Assembly (NCBI GenBank): GCA_963995525.1
Contig: OZ023214.1
Span: 31,059,518 to 31,123,517 of the forward strand
Source of the DNA: Escarpia spicata
Lineage: Eukaryota; Annelida; Polychaeta; Sabellida; Siboglinidae
Direction of reading: 5' to 3'
Length of the DNA stretch: 64,000 nucleotides
The notes beneath the pieces were generated by a model. That model did not search any database and was not told where the DNA came from. It saw nothing but the letters and a program-made list of their open reading frames with translations. The position numbers and the translations under genes were made by a program. Below, in pieces: positions 9,840 through 22,674 of the stretch. Numbering within the stretch: position 1 is the first letter of the stretch; each line of letters starts with the position of its first letter.

Positions 9840-12800
9840 TTTATTTGACTTATAAATACGATACATATACAACGAATAACGCAAGTAATAGATAAGGTCG
9901 GGAGACTCCCATTAAGATATATAATATCGCTAGCACATGAGCCACCCCATAAATATAAACAACACTAAAATTTACATGACAAATCAGAATAGCATATGAC
10001 TTGTTTTCATAATTGATAATTACTCAATGTGTCAACAGGCATACATAATACAAGGACTGATTATATGTAATCGTGTACACATTGACGTACATATGGATAC
10101 GTAGGTATACATTCTAATATGCATTACGAATTACAAATAAAGCAATTATGAATACGACAAGTGGATTCATAATTTAAAATAAAAACGTTTTTTGTGTATG
10201 TTGAAAAACCATATAGACTGTGAGTGTAAATTTTATTAATGATAATACTTGGTGTATTGTTAACTGTCTCTACTATGTTGTGACTAATGCATTTTTTTTC
10301 TCGCAAATTCATGTTTGAATCTGGACATATACAGATTATTTCTTTCACGTGTGCAGTGCTGATGAATATCATAAATGTGTGTGCTTGGGAAAACATTGAA
10401 GTAGTAGAGTAAAAGATTGTTAATTAATTTATAATAAAATTTTAATTATTGGATTTTATAAACGTCATCCAACTTTAGCAACTGAAGTCTTTTAAAAATA
10501 GGACTTGTGTGAGCATTGTATTTACTTAAGGATATTATTCGTATTGCTTTTTTCTGTAATTTGAAAATTCGATGTGCTCGATGACCCCATAAAAGTAAGC
10601 CATAATTAATATAAAGGAGCATAAGAGCATTGTACATAACATATAATGTATTAAGTGGTAAAAAGTGTTTAAGTTTATTTAGTATGCCTATTGTTTTAGA
10701 TATTTTATTAGCTATTTTGTTTGTATGACTCTGCCAGTTTAAATGGTTATTTATTGTGATGCCTAAAAATTGAAATCCATTTACACATTTAATGTATGCC
10801 CCATCTATTTGTAATACAGGGTATTCTACTTTCTTTTGAGGCATATGAAAAATCATGAATTTAGTCTTTTTGGCATTTAGTGACAGTTTGGAGTCACTTC
10901 GCATTTGGCTTTCTGAATCATTAAATGTATTTAGTATACTAGTAAGGGTGGTGTCGTCAGCATACGTTATGAATTTGAAAAGGTCACTAGAAAATGCTAT
11001 GTCATTGATATATAATAAATAAATAAGAGTGGCCCTAAAATTGAACCTTGAGGGACACCAATATTGATGACTATTTCCTTAGACTTAACCTTTTCAATTT
11101 CTACGTACTGCTTACGATTTTGTAAATAACTCGTACAAATGTCCAGAGCCTTGTCATTTAATCCATAGTAATTTAACTTCTGTACCAATATATTGTGATC
11201 AATTGTGTCAAATGCTTTTGATAAATCAAGGTATGTATTTACTGGAGTAACCGATTTATCAAGTTCTTGTATAATTCTGTCTATGATTTCAAGTGTAGCA
11301 AGCTCAGTAGAATGTTTCTTTCTAAACCCATATTGGCTATTGTAGTATAACGCTTTAGAATAGAAGTAATCGTGGATTTGATCAAACATAACCCTTTAAA
11401 AAAAATTGGAAATCACTGGCAGGATAGAAATAGGACGATAATTTTTAAAGTCAGAAATATCACCTTTTTTAAAAGGGGTATGACTTTTGCAATTTTTTAT
11501 TTGCCTGGAAATATACCAGTTATTATTTATTGATTACTAATTAGAGTGACTGCATTGCTGATATAATTTTTTTAATAAATTTTAGTAATGGTGTTGAAAT
11601 ACCGTCGTTTCCACAGCTTGATTTTGGAGGTAAACGATCAATTATATTAACAGTAGTTTCCATGTTAACTGGGTTAAAGCTGAAGGTGTGAAATATCGGG
11701 TTATTCAGGTAATCTTTGTATGATTTACCTCCACTAGTAGTTGTTTTAGAGGCTAGAGTAGGACCAGCATTAGTAAAAAACGTGTTAAATTTGTTTGCAA
11801 TAATGCATTTGTCGCTAATCATTTCCCCATCGAATTTGAACAAATCTGGAAATTGTTCTTTCTTTTGACTTTTCTGAAAAATTTCTTTAATTAAACACCA
11901 CGTCTTTTTAACATCATGCTTATGCTTTTCAAAACTGGATTGGTAGTGCATTTGCTTAGCTAATCTAATATTACTTGTAAGAATTTTATTATAAGTATGT
12001 AAGTCAGTTTTAAGTTTATGGTAATGCTCTGTTTCATTCTCGAATACAATTTGTTTCTAAATTTAATCGACATAATAATGCCCTTGGTAATCCAAGGAGT
12101 TTTCTTATGTTTATATTTGCTAAATTTAATTACGTTAAAAGGTAAAAAATTATCCATAGCGGCAGTAACAATCTCATCAAGGATATTGTAGTTTTCATTC
12201 GGATCCGCATGAGTATTTGTGTTAAGTTTATCATAAAATTTGAGTTAATAATTTCAGTTTTAAATTTATTGAGTGAGTCAGGATTTTGTTGTTTTATTCG
12301 TATAAACCTTGGTACTGCATTAGAGGTTTCGACATAGTCCAGACTTAGAAAGTACGGAAAGTGATCAGAAATATTGCTCACTAAAATACCAGCTGAAGAT
12401 TTGAAGAATCCTTTTTGACAAATTGCATAACAAATTATCAATGAGTGTTCCATGATAATCTGTAAGTCGTGTTGGCATAGTAATTTTAGGGAAGAAACCA
12501 TGTGAAACGATTGTATCGAAATATTCACGTATTATGGGTATTTAGTTAATTTTTAGCAAGTCAAAATTGTAATCTCCTGCAATTATTATTTCACTTTTAG
12601 ATTTTTGTAAATCAACAAAATTTGATGCAAATTCGTTTGTAGATATACGGTAATTTTCAATTATATCTCTAGGTGGTCTATATATATTTCCAAGAATTAT
12701 TTTTTTCTTCGTGGCACAACATGTTATTTTAATAAATTGACCTTCCCAAGTGTCTGTATTAGCATGGATTTTTACAGATTTGTAATTGTATTTGTTGTTG

Positions 12801-13330
12801 AGATAGATTGCCAAGCCAGCATATGCACTACAAATTTTGCCTTGGCATATTAACGTATATCCATCTATTTGAAATAAAGAAGTGTCAGCCTCTTCATCGA
12901 GCCATGTTTCCTGTAAACACAGAGCACAAATCTCACAGCCACTACTTCTGAATGTCTGTAGCTTTATTTTAATTTCGTCAATTTTTGCATTTAAACTCTG
13001 ACAGTTTAGGTTTAGCAAAATAAATTTGCTTTGTTTGTTCGTTAAATGGTTTATTAAATTATCATCGTCAAAGTATGGTGAACGTTGAAATGGTTCAATA
13101 TCCCCATCTTCATTCATTTCATCCGTTTTTAATATGTGATAGTGAGAATTTTTCTCTAGACCACCAAATTGCGCTAAGAAATATTTTTTATCAATCCTAT
13201 TGGAAAATTTAATAAATAATAGTGCTCTATGTTTATAGGACACATCATACAAACATAGACTAGACGTTGCGAAAGAGCTGCACAAGCTACACCCTGAGCA
13301 TAATACAAATACATTTTGTAAAAGAGAATA
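9840..13330 (-). mobile_element. Decayed non-LTR retrotransposon (EN + RT), minus strand
   Basis: Read on the minus strand, the order is: an AP-endonuclease part (12542-13285: LNLNCQSLNAKIDEI, LCLQETWLDEEAD, LGNIYRPPRD, IAGDYNFDLL); a linker region (11541-12528); the reverse transcriptase (10997-11389: GFRKKHSTELATLEI, LDLSKAFDTIDHNIL, GVPQGSILGPLLF); and a C-terminal part (10446-10904: LSLNAKKTKFMIF, FLGITINNHLNWQ). Frameshifts and stops between these blocks make it non-functional. The 3' untranslated part (9840-10440) is shared with the fragment at 17217-18417. It belongs to the jockey/CR1/L2-type group by motif order. The exact clade is not determined. Confidence 0.8.
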
Positions 13331-13374
13331 TTACGAATATGGTGTTCAAGCTGCCAAGAAGTTTCGTCTAGAAG
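13259..13374 (+). CDS. Candidate orphan exon at the 5' edge of the LINE
   Basis: After an acceptor-like ACAAACATAG, the plus strand reads LDVAKELHKLHPEHNTNTFC then KREYYEYGVQAAKKFRLEG, before a GTGTGT donor-like site. The charged, helix-like composition looks coding. It overlaps the first codons of the minus-strand LINE, whose own frame here reads as a Cys-rich stretch (CSGCSLC), so one of the two is a shadow. I found no partner exons. Confidence 0.25.
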
Positions 13375-13567
13375 GTGTGTATGTTAATCGGTTCCTATTC
13401 ATGTGACAAGCTTACATAGCAACAACTGCTCTAAATAATTACCGTGTATTAATAATCCAAAGCTCTTTAACTAATACTTCCACTTACAACACGAATTAAA
13501 CAAGATACTGTTAATAGTACAAGATGATAGAACATTTCTATCCTCTAGGATCGCCAATATAACTTAA

Positions 13568-14129
13568 CTCTAAATTTAAATTTTCCCGCCATATTTAGAA
13601 CGTAAACAAGAGAGAAGAACCCCAAGCAACGATCAACATACAAAACTGACACATATCAATTATTAATAGACAATCACTACAAATTAGTTAAACATAATTA
13701 AAGATTAGTTAGACGTAAGCATTATAAATTAGTTGGATATAAACATTATAAATTAGTTACACATCAACACTAAATTCATCAAATATCCTTCACAGACTAT
13801 TTTAACCAAATCCACAAATTTCAACATTCCATTTATACATAAAAAGCCCATCACAGTGATTACGATATCGTGCATTATTAATTATTGACCCGATTGGCAG
13901 GCATTCAAATACTTTGGACTTATCAATGGCAATGTTTTCCTTCCATGCTAACTTGTCATCTGTTACAAATCCCAGAAATCTAGATCTTACTAAGTAATAT
14001 ATAGTTATTCTTTGACACATTCTGTGATAACCTATATATATATATATATATATATATACGTTGATCGTTGCTTGGGGTTCTTCTCTCTTGTTTACGTTCT
14101 AAATATGGCGGGAAAATTGAAATTTAGAG
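13568..14129. repeat. 70-bp inverted repeats around a ~420-bp spacer
   Basis: 13568-13637 is the near-perfect reverse complement of 14060-14129 (TTTTCCCGCCATATTTAGAA and neighbours). The spacer has TTAGTTA-rich sub-repeats and a (TA)n run next to the right arm. It could be a foldback element or an inverted duplication. Confidence 0.7.
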
Positions 14130-14137
14130 TTATATAT

Positions 14138-14147
14138 AGCTGTTTAT

Positions 14148-14195
<48 letters not shown>

Positions 14196-14205
14196 ATAAA
14201 CAGCT
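14138..14205. repeat. (TA)n hairpin with 14-bp perfect arms
   Basis: AGCTGTTTATCTTA at 14138 and its inverse TAAGATAAACAGCT ending at 14205 enclose pure (TA)n. Confidence 0.8.
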
Positions 14206-14581
14206 TTGGATTCAGTGTGGATCCTGGTTGAACTCCACATTATACCTTTAAAAAACCAGAATCAATATTGTTTATACTAACATATAAGCACGGCTTTGTA
14301 TTACACAAATAGGTACATGTTAAATTATATATCACTATTACCCCATGCCTATCAGGGTTGGCACATTCCCGGGAATAAAGCAATTTCAGAAAGGGCAGTG
14401 GGAAAATCGGTATTTATTGGTAATAACCAGGAATAAGTCATAAACCGGGGATAAATCCATAACTGAAATTAGCACTGGCTAGTTCCTATAAATAAACCTA
14501 GTTCAAATGGTTAATAGCCATATTAAGTAAATAATTGAAGTATTTACTAGTTCAGGCGTATATATATGTATAATTATATAT

Positions 14582-14767
<186 letters not shown>

Positions 14768-14974
14768 TTAAAGCAGGAAGTCCACCACTCCCATTATGTA
14801 TAATAGTCACAGATAAGGTAACTTTCTTTAAGTGGACATCTCAAGCCAAAGGCCAAAAATGTGCCAGGCATGGGGCAATTAATTTGAAAAGTTAATTAAT
14901 TACATTACAATAAACTCAACAATTTCGTAATTAAATTGAATTAACCCCACACTGAAGATAACAACATATATCAT

Positions 14975-16350
14975 AAGAACACTACTAAAAAATGAAAAGA
15001 TACAAGAACTGGAGGAAGAATTTAGGGAAACCAGGTTTGTATATGATGTGGTCGGGATCGTTAGAAGAACAGAGGCATGCTAAGTCAGAAGAAGAGAGGA
15101 ATGTTTCACTACTTTACAAAGCGGTCACCTTCTATAACATTCCATGGCGATCAACGGCCGAACAGGAATAGGCTTTCTGGTAAACAAGAATTGGAAAAAC
15201 AAATAGTGAAGGTTATCAGCATCAGCCCCAGAACTTTTTCTATGCATAACAATGCAGTACAAACTGTAGATAGTACAAGTATATGCACCAACAACATAAT
15301 ACCCAGAAGAAGACACAAACAACTTCTACAACTACATGGATGAGACCTTAAAAAAGCTAACCCACTACACGATAGTGATGGAAGACTTTAAAACGCAAGT
15401 AGGGAAACAACAAACATTTCGGAAACGGCAACAGGCAAATTTGGCCTAGATGCGAGAAATGAAAGAGGCGACACCTTGGTAGAATAGGCAACATCATGAA
15501 AGTACAAAATCATGAATACCATGTTTCAGAAGAAAGCAGGGTGGAGATGGATATGGAAAAGCCCAAATGTACAAAAAGAAGAATGACATTGACTACATCC
15601 TGACAAACAAGCCAGACATGGTCGCTGACGTAACTGTCATCAAACAAGTCAACATCGGAAGTGACCACAAAATGGCAATGAGCAACATAAAAAATGGGCG
15701 TCAAGGCTGAAAGGAATAAGTTGATAAAGAAGAGACCACCAAGTGTAGACATCACGTAAATAAGCACAAAAAAGATCGAATTCCAACTCGAACTGCGAAA
15801 TCGATTCGAGACACTACAAGAACTAGACGACATCGACACCATGAGCAAAAGCATCACTGAGATGATTCAACTAAGTGCGACAAGTGCAGACAAAGCAATC
15901 AACAGGCATGTAAAGACGAGAATATCGTCACCGAGATTAGCACTGATGCAAAAACGACTAGAAATGGTGGATAACGGCGACCGTAAAAACAAATAGATAC
16001 GCATAAATATGCAAGACCATTAAAAAGAAAGTGAAAGAAGATATCAGGAAGTACAAAAAAGAGATCATACGAGAAACGATTTTGGCATCAAAGAGCCTGA
16101 AGAAAGCCAGAAGAACACAGGCACTAGGCCGAGACAGGCTGATTACACTTCTAGACAAAGAGGGTATACACATACAAATATGATCATGGAAAGAATAGAG
16201 GAATTCTACACCGACCTATACGACAGCGAACAGGCCATAATTCACACCGACCCGAAACAGGTACCCGAGATAACACCATGGGAAGTGGAAGCTAAGAGTT
16301 ATGAAGAATGGGAAGACATCAGAACTCAGAACACATGTTACTTGACATAT
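14975..16350 (+). mobile_element. Decayed RTE-type LINE fragment
   Basis: Across several broken frames the plus strand encodes pieces typical of endonuclease-reverse transcriptase RTE-type elements: YILTNKPDMV, QVNIGSDHKM, KKIEFQLELRNRFETLQELD and MERIEEFYTDLYDSEQ. These span the end of the endonuclease and the linker before the RT. The RT itself is absent here, and the element is cut at 16353 by the foldback insertion. A related RTE C-terminal part sits at 50040-51915. Nonfunctional. Confidence 0.65.
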
Positions 16351-16359
16351 GTATACAAT

Positions 16360-17209
16360 CAAAAATAGATAAGCGAGCGAAAAATTAACAACTGTCAAAC
16401 ACGTTCCAAAAACGCCTTTTGAACGACTGCTAGTACCATTACGGTTCGTCAGATCCCAACAATATTGATGTTGTTTGGAAGTTTAAGCTTTCTGCTATTC
16501 AAACATATAAATGGTTTCCTGATAATCATTCCTAAAATTAACTAAAAACGGACCTACAACCGGGCCCGTTCCGGTGCCTTAGACACTGCGAACCATGTTG
16601 TTTCGTCGACACAGTTCACCAATCTACCGATTGAGGCACCTCTATCTGATTTCATTGTATAAGCTCCACCCACTTAAAAACGGCTGCTAAAATGACATAC
16701 GCGAAGTAGGCGTGACGTCACAATCACGTATATCAACCAACCAACGCGACGAATTTAGACCCGTTGGGTGGCGTACGTTATTGTGACGTCACGCACACGT
16801 AGATATATATCGGTTTCGCTGCGATCAAAGCACATCAATATCGCCGCGGTTTAAAAGTGGGTGGAGCTTATAACATGAAATCAAGAAATGGTGAAGTGCG
16901 CATGTCTGAACCTATGCAAATTAGGAAAACAGCGACGCAATCGGAAGATTAGTGTACTGAGTACCCGCCGCTAACATCGTTCGGAACCGTACAGAACACC
17001 GAAAATTGCGTGATTGTAGGTCCGTTTGTCGGTGTTCTTTAAACGGTTACCGGGTAATCTAGATGACGCTAGAATAACAAAAGTGCATCCTTTCAAATGA
17101 TACCAAGATCGTCGGAACAGGACGAGCCGTGAGGGTGCTAGCGACCGTAGAATTTCATGTTTTGGACGTGTTCTGAGTTGTTCATTTTTCGCTCGCTTAT
17201 CTATTTTTG
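16360..17209. mobile_element. 850-bp foldback DNA element with target duplication
   Basis: The ends CAAAAATAGATAAGCGAGCG and CGCTCGCTTATCTATTTTTG are perfect inverses. ATACAAT flanks both sides (16353-16359 and 17210-17216). If the TIR is read two bases longer, the duplication is ACA. Further inverted pairs are nested around the same centre: AACGGACCTACAA (about 16547) with TTGTAGGTCCGTT (about 17015), AAGCTCCACCCACTT (about 16664) with AAGTGGGTGGAGCTT (about 16855), and two TGACGTCA palindromes (16713, 16784). There is no coding capacity, so this is a non-autonomous foldback or MITE element. Confidence 0.8.
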
Positions 17210-17216
17210 ATACAAT

Positions 17217-18417
17217 ATAATTACATATAACGAATAAATTAACAATAACTTAAGTAATACGTAAGGTCGGGAGACTCCCATTAAGATATATTATATCGCT
17301 AGCAGAGGAGCCACCCCACCAATGTAAACAACAACAACATTTACATGAAACGATCAGAATAATATATGACTTAAATAAAAAGTTGAGGATTATTCAACGT
17401 ATCAACATTCATCCATATATACAATTACATATTATATGTACTCGTGAATTGACGTACATATAAATACGTATGTGTACATTTCAATATGTATTATGAACTA
17501 CAAATATAACAATTGTAAACACTAAAACAGTGTTCATAATTTGAAATAAAGTAATGTTTTGTGTATGTCGAAAAATTATGTAGACTGTGTGTGTAAATTT
17601 TATTAATGATAATACTTGGTGCATTGTTTACTGTATCTACCAGGTTATGTTTAATAATTTTTTGGCATATTCATGTCTGACTTTGGACATATACAAATTA
17701 TTTCTTTCACGCGTGTAGTGCTGATGAATGTCATAGATGTGTGTGTTGGGAATAACATTGAAGTAGTAGGGTAAATGATTGCTAATTAATTTAAAGTAAA
17801 ATTTTAGTTGTTGGTGTTTATAAATGTCATCCAACTTTAATAAGTGAAGTTATATTTAATAAATAGGACTTGTGTGAGCATTACATTTACTTAATGGTGT
17901 AATTCGTATTGCATTTTTCTGTAGTCTGAAAATTGGATATGCTTGATGACCCCATAAAAGTAAGCCATAATTAATATGAGGAGAATAAGAGCTTTGTACA
18001 TAATAACTAATGCATTAAGTGGTAAAAATTGTTTAAGTTTATTTAATATTTCTATTGTTTTAGATATTCTTTTTAGCTATTTTGTTTGTATTTATCTGCC
18101 AGTTTAAATGGTTGTTTGTCGTGATGCCTAAAAAATTGAAATCATTTATACATTCAACGTATGCCCATCCATTTCTAACAGAGGGTATTCTAATTTCTTG
18201 TGAGGCATATGACAAATCATAAATTTAGTTTTTTTTGCATTTAGTGAAAGTTTATTAGCTTTCAGCCAATTGCTAATCTTTGTTAATTCTTTGTTTAAAT
18301 TTTCACTTAACCTTTGACCTTCTGGTTAAAAAAATCTATTTAGCGTACTGGAAAGGGTGGTGTTGCCAGCGTACGTTATTAATTTGGAAAGATCACTAGA
18401 AAATGCTATATCATAGA
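17217..18417 (-). mobile_element. 3' fragment of the 9.8-13.3 kb LINE family
   Basis: Matches 9850-10990, including the 3' UTR block AAGGTCGGGAGACTCCCATT and the decayed C-terminal RT coding part. It is 5' truncated, as expected for a LINE insertion, and directly abuts a (TA)n tract (18418-18490). Confidence 0.75.
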
Positions 18418-18420
18418 TAT

Positions 18421-18490
<70 letters not shown>
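18418..18490. repeat. (TA)n microsatellite
   Basis: About 35 uninterrupted TA units at the truncated end of the LINE fragment. Confidence 0.9.
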
Positions 18491-18493
<3 letters not shown>

Positions 18494-18820
18494 TGACTGG
18501 CACTGGCTGGACACAAAGACCGTTCAAACAATTGCCTGGTCCTGACTAATTGCTTTCTTTGACTGAGTTGCTTGGGTCACTACTGGCTGTCTCGTGTGCA
18601 CTGCGCTCACCAAAGCTAGCTGTATCTACTGACAGCAGGCCAGTGACAATCAATCAAACACAGGAAATTCAAGAATGCATAAAATAATATCCTATAAAGC
18701 AAAGTTAATTGAATGTTAATTGAGATGTTTTAAATTAACATCTTCCAGAAATTTTTATTAATTCAATGAAATTAAGGTAATCTCTTTGTACTGGGTTGTG
18801 GTGATGTTTCTCTTGCCCTA

Positions 18821-20308
18821 ACTCTAGGCCTTGTTACCACGCTGACAGAGTCATTGACAGGGGTATCATCTGAAGACTCTTTCCACCATGATAACCTTTA
18901 AATTATTATCATATTAAAATATTATGATGTTAAATTGATGTCTTCTGTTCCAAAGATTATACTTTGTTTGTGGTTAGCATGCTATGCAATTAATTAAACA
19001 GTCATTCATGGAATGCCACAAAGGTATGTTTCTATTAATCGCAAGAACGTTTCTCAAATTGTGTCTTTTTATAAAACAGTATAAGTGGTTTAGTATATCC
19101 ACATTCTATGCAAACATACCATTGCCTAGCCCAAGGTATTGATAATCTGTTAGTATACACGGTTTTGGCCAATAGGCGTCTTTTTATGAGATATTAATTT
19201 CGGTGGTTTATGTTCGTAAGTACTTCACTCAAATAAACTTTCCCAAACGTTTATTTGCACAACGTTGTCGGAATATATATTATATATTTAGCACCACGAT
19301 ATCTTCTTATTTTTTGCTAAAAACGGCATAGAACATTAGACAGTTGAATAAGACTAGTGGGCACTCGTTTTCGCCAAAACTTTGCCTAACTTTGATACCT
19401 CAGTGCGTTAGCTCCGATATTGAACATTATCCTAGGCGTATTTACGTTTAAGAATATTGTGTCTTAGCGCCTTTTTGAGGCGTAAATAACGACCCGGTTT
19501 ACATCAACATTCGCTGCTATATCGCTCATTTGACGCTCGTGGTGCGGCAACGACTCTAGACTCTAGGCCTTGTTACCACGCTTACAGAGTCATTGACAGG
19601 GGTATCATCTGAAGACTCTTTCCACCATGATAACCTTTAAATTATTATCATATTAAAATATTATGATGTTAAATTGGTGTCTTCTGTTCCAAAGATTATA
19701 CTTTGTTTGTGGTTAGCATGTTATGCAATTAATTAAACAGTCATTCATGGAATGCCACAAAGGTATGTTTCTATTAATCGCAAGAACGTTTCTCAAATTG
19801 TGTCTTTTTATAAAACAGTATAAGTGGTTTAGTATATCCATATTCTATGCAAACATATCATTGCCTAGCCCAAGATATTGATAATCCGTTAGTATACACT
19901 GTTTTGGCCAATAGGCGTCTTTTTATGAGTTATTAATTTCGGTGGTTTATGTTCATACGTACTTCACTCAAATCAACTTTCCCAAACGTTTATTTGCACA
20001 ACGTTGTCGGAATATGTATTACATATTTAGCACAACGATATCTTACAAATCATATTGCTTATTTTTGCTAAAAACGGCATAGAATATTAGACAGTTGAAT
20101 AAGACTAGTGGGCACTCGTTTTCACCAAAACTTGAGTTTTGCCTAACTTTGATACTTCAGTGAGTTAGCTCCGTTATTGAACATTATCCTAGGCGTATTT
20201 ACGTTTAAGAATATTGTGTCTTACGCCTTTTTGAGGCGTAAATAACGCCATGGTTTACATCAACATTCGCTGCTATATCGCTCATTTGACGCTCGTGGTG
20301 CGGCAACG
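18821..20308 (+). repeat. Tandem duplication of a ~0.74-kb noncoding unit
   Basis: Copy 1 (18821-19552) and copy 2 (19560-20308) start with ACTCTAGGCCTTGTTACCAC and end with GACGCTCGTGGTGCGGCAACG. They differ by scattered substitutions and a small insertion near 20045. No long open frame is shared. 18490-18820 holds nothing I recognise. Confidence 0.85.
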
Positions 20309-21530
20309 CACGACCTCAACGGCGCAGACTAGTGCAAACCGGGTCGCTATTCGGGTTTCAAAAGGGTCCGGATTGCGTCTTTGCGATTCACTTATATAAA
20401 AACTAACAGGCGCTTTTAAGCCACGCCCAACACGCTCGTGGTTGGTTGCTAGGCAAGGAGCGTTTGACACATATGTCACGCGCGTTTCATTTTGTTTTTT
20501 GCGGGAATATGTCAGGGCTTGTTATGTGTCAACAAAGGGCTATATGTACACTGACTAATTTTATGAACAGGTAGGCAGTGTTATACGTACTCAAACTAAT
20601 TTTACGAACAGGTAGGCAGGGCTTTACGTCTACGTACGTTCATCCAGATTGTATTATTTAGCGTTCAATTTAGACTGATACTGATTAGGACAGTCTCGAA
20701 ATCCATTAATTGTAAATGTTGTCATACTGTTATCTTAACACATTGTAAACACGAAACAAATAGGTGCAATGTGGAACAACAGTTACCTTTACATTTATAT
20801 AATAACATTCTAGAACATGTACATAACTAATTAATTTGACTGTAATCGAGCTAGCATATTAGGGAAGACTATTCTCAATATAGTAATGTAATCGCAGTCT
20901 TCAAGCTTTATTATGAATATTTGCGATGGTATCGCATGCAACGGGATGATCCTCGTGTGCATTTTTGTATGCCATCATAAGTACGAACGTAATTTATTAA
21001 AGGGAAACAAGATGCAATTGTGCTGGGCCTATACACCTAAGGGAATTAACACAATCTAAACGTTTGTAACTACAATCAACGACAGCACACCTGTGGTTTA
21101 TTTTCAAAGTGGGATATTCTAGTGGGATCTTATGTTTCACCAATAAGCGTCTTGAGTTTCTTTCAACAAGACGCTGCGGAATGTCCCTGTTTCCTCGACA
21201 TTTAGGCCTATATACGATTATATGCCAGCTCATATGTTGGTTTCTTACATTTCCTTCGATTCAGAGTTAAACATGCATCATGCAACTGTTATAATGCCAC
21301 GCAGTGCTTCAAGCGGACGTAACATGTTTAGTAGTTAGAGCACTAAAACAAAGTTTGGCGACTGGCGAATTGGGAAGAGTAGGCATTGAAAATGTCAGGC
21401 TCTCTACCAGTAGGGGGCTATCCGTGAAATTTAAATAATTGTCTTCAACAAGGTTATTCCAGTAAACTGCTGGCGTGATATTCTTGATTGTAGTTGCTGA
21501 TGATTAGTTTCTTTTTTATTAACTCTTAGA
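20309..21530. other. Repeat-derived, no gene recognised
   Basis: 20380-20460 shares the AGGCGCTTTTAAGCCACGCC block with 9030 and 38410, and is inverted relative to about 40570-40650. A 78-codon minus frame (20997-21233) has no family I recognise. The remainder is AT-rich with nothing supported. Confidence 0.5.
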
Positions 21531-21536
21531 TGCATA

Positions 21537-21800
21537 GGCCCAAAAAGATGCCTTTTGTTTTCCTTTAACTTATCGTCAGTATATTACGACATGAACACAA
21601 ACATGCTAATTACACCAGAAAATATACAATTTCACGTTTCGACGATTAATAAACAAAACTGGTGCTAGTATTATTACGCAGAAGACAACTTACATTAGCA
21701 GAAATTACTCTATGGATACATTTACATTAGCAGAACTAATATACAAACAGTAAAGTTCCATCGTCATTTTGAGTGATTAGAGTCATCTTTAGTTTAATAC
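21537..21800 (-). repeat. TLR 3'-flank direct repeat, copy A
   Basis: Shares GCCCAAAAAGATGCCTTTTG, TATTACGACATGAACACAAA and TTTCGACGATTA blocks with 22675-22860. The pair brackets the TLR pseudogene, so this is the 3' flank of a TLR gene unit that was duplicated. Confidence 0.7.
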
Positions 21801-21805
21801 GAGTC

Positions 21806-22672
21806 TATCACTCTGAGAGCAGCAGTGGACGGTTTGTACACGACGCGAGTCTACAGAGCAACATGTCGGAGTCGATTGTCCGCAACAGAGTGCCGTGAAG
21901 TCGTTGCCAGAAGAGCGACTGTGCATACTCGCCGTCTCCCCACTCAATCAGAATGCAGCGTGTCCGAGGATTCATCAGTGCATACAGCGTGCTACTCACC
22001 AATTCATGCACTATTGGCTTAATAGAGAGCATAACCAACGACTTATGTTCCAGTTGAAGCGCCATATTCAGAGCAATGTCGCACCATTTGTAGTCACAGA
22101 AGTCTGGTATCAACACGAATAGCACGTAAATGCTGGTCTCCAGCGATTATACGATATTTTCTGCGATGGGAAAGCCACCCAGCGAATTTCGATCGTACAC
22201 GAAGAATGACAACGACCAATAAGTCTCCACTTGGTCAATAAGTTCGAATGCCAACCAGTCCAAGTCGACATCAGCATACACGACACAGGCATCACATTGG
22301 TAGTGACCGGTGTCACATGAAGATACGTCGTCCTGCCGCTAACGGCGTTTTATTGAATAGTAGTACCAGCGCATGCGCCAGCGATTCACGTAGAAAAAAA
22401 GGAGCAGAGTTAGTATACAGAAGCAGACACTTCCGGTCACTGTAAGCACTATCAAGAGACTGACACCAGCGGTCGCTGTAGCACACGACTCCTCCAGATC
22501 CTCAAGTGAGCGTTTCTTTTGCCATGACACGTACACTTGTCGTCCGCAGCCAACGCAAGAATGTGAGCGATGAGCAGGACTTACATGACAGAGGATTGCC
22601 GCTGATGTCCAGAAAGAAGTTGACTCACTCCGACAGTATCGTCTAACGAACCTCGAAGGTCTTCCGATAGAG
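21806..22672 (-). pseudogene. Truncated Toll-like receptor pseudogene (TM + TIR)
   Basis: Homologous to the last ~300 codons of the intact TLR at 25284-27986. In minus-strand order it has an LRR-C-terminal remnant (near 22560-22672); the transmembrane segment (22339-22536; SLLIVLTVTGSVCFCILTLL, then NRWRMRWYYY); and the TIR domain split over two frames (22110-22316 and 21808-22125; FVLIPDFCDYKWCDIALNMA, SLFWQRLHGTLL). About 50 bases of the LRRCT are deleted relative to the intact gene, fusing VMAKE… to SLEDLEE. Frameshifts break the TIR. The 5' end stops abruptly at 22672, where sequence from another unit's 3' flank begins. No N-terminal or LRR part remains, so it is not a functional receptor. 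Confidence 0.85.
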
Positions 22673-22674
22673 AT

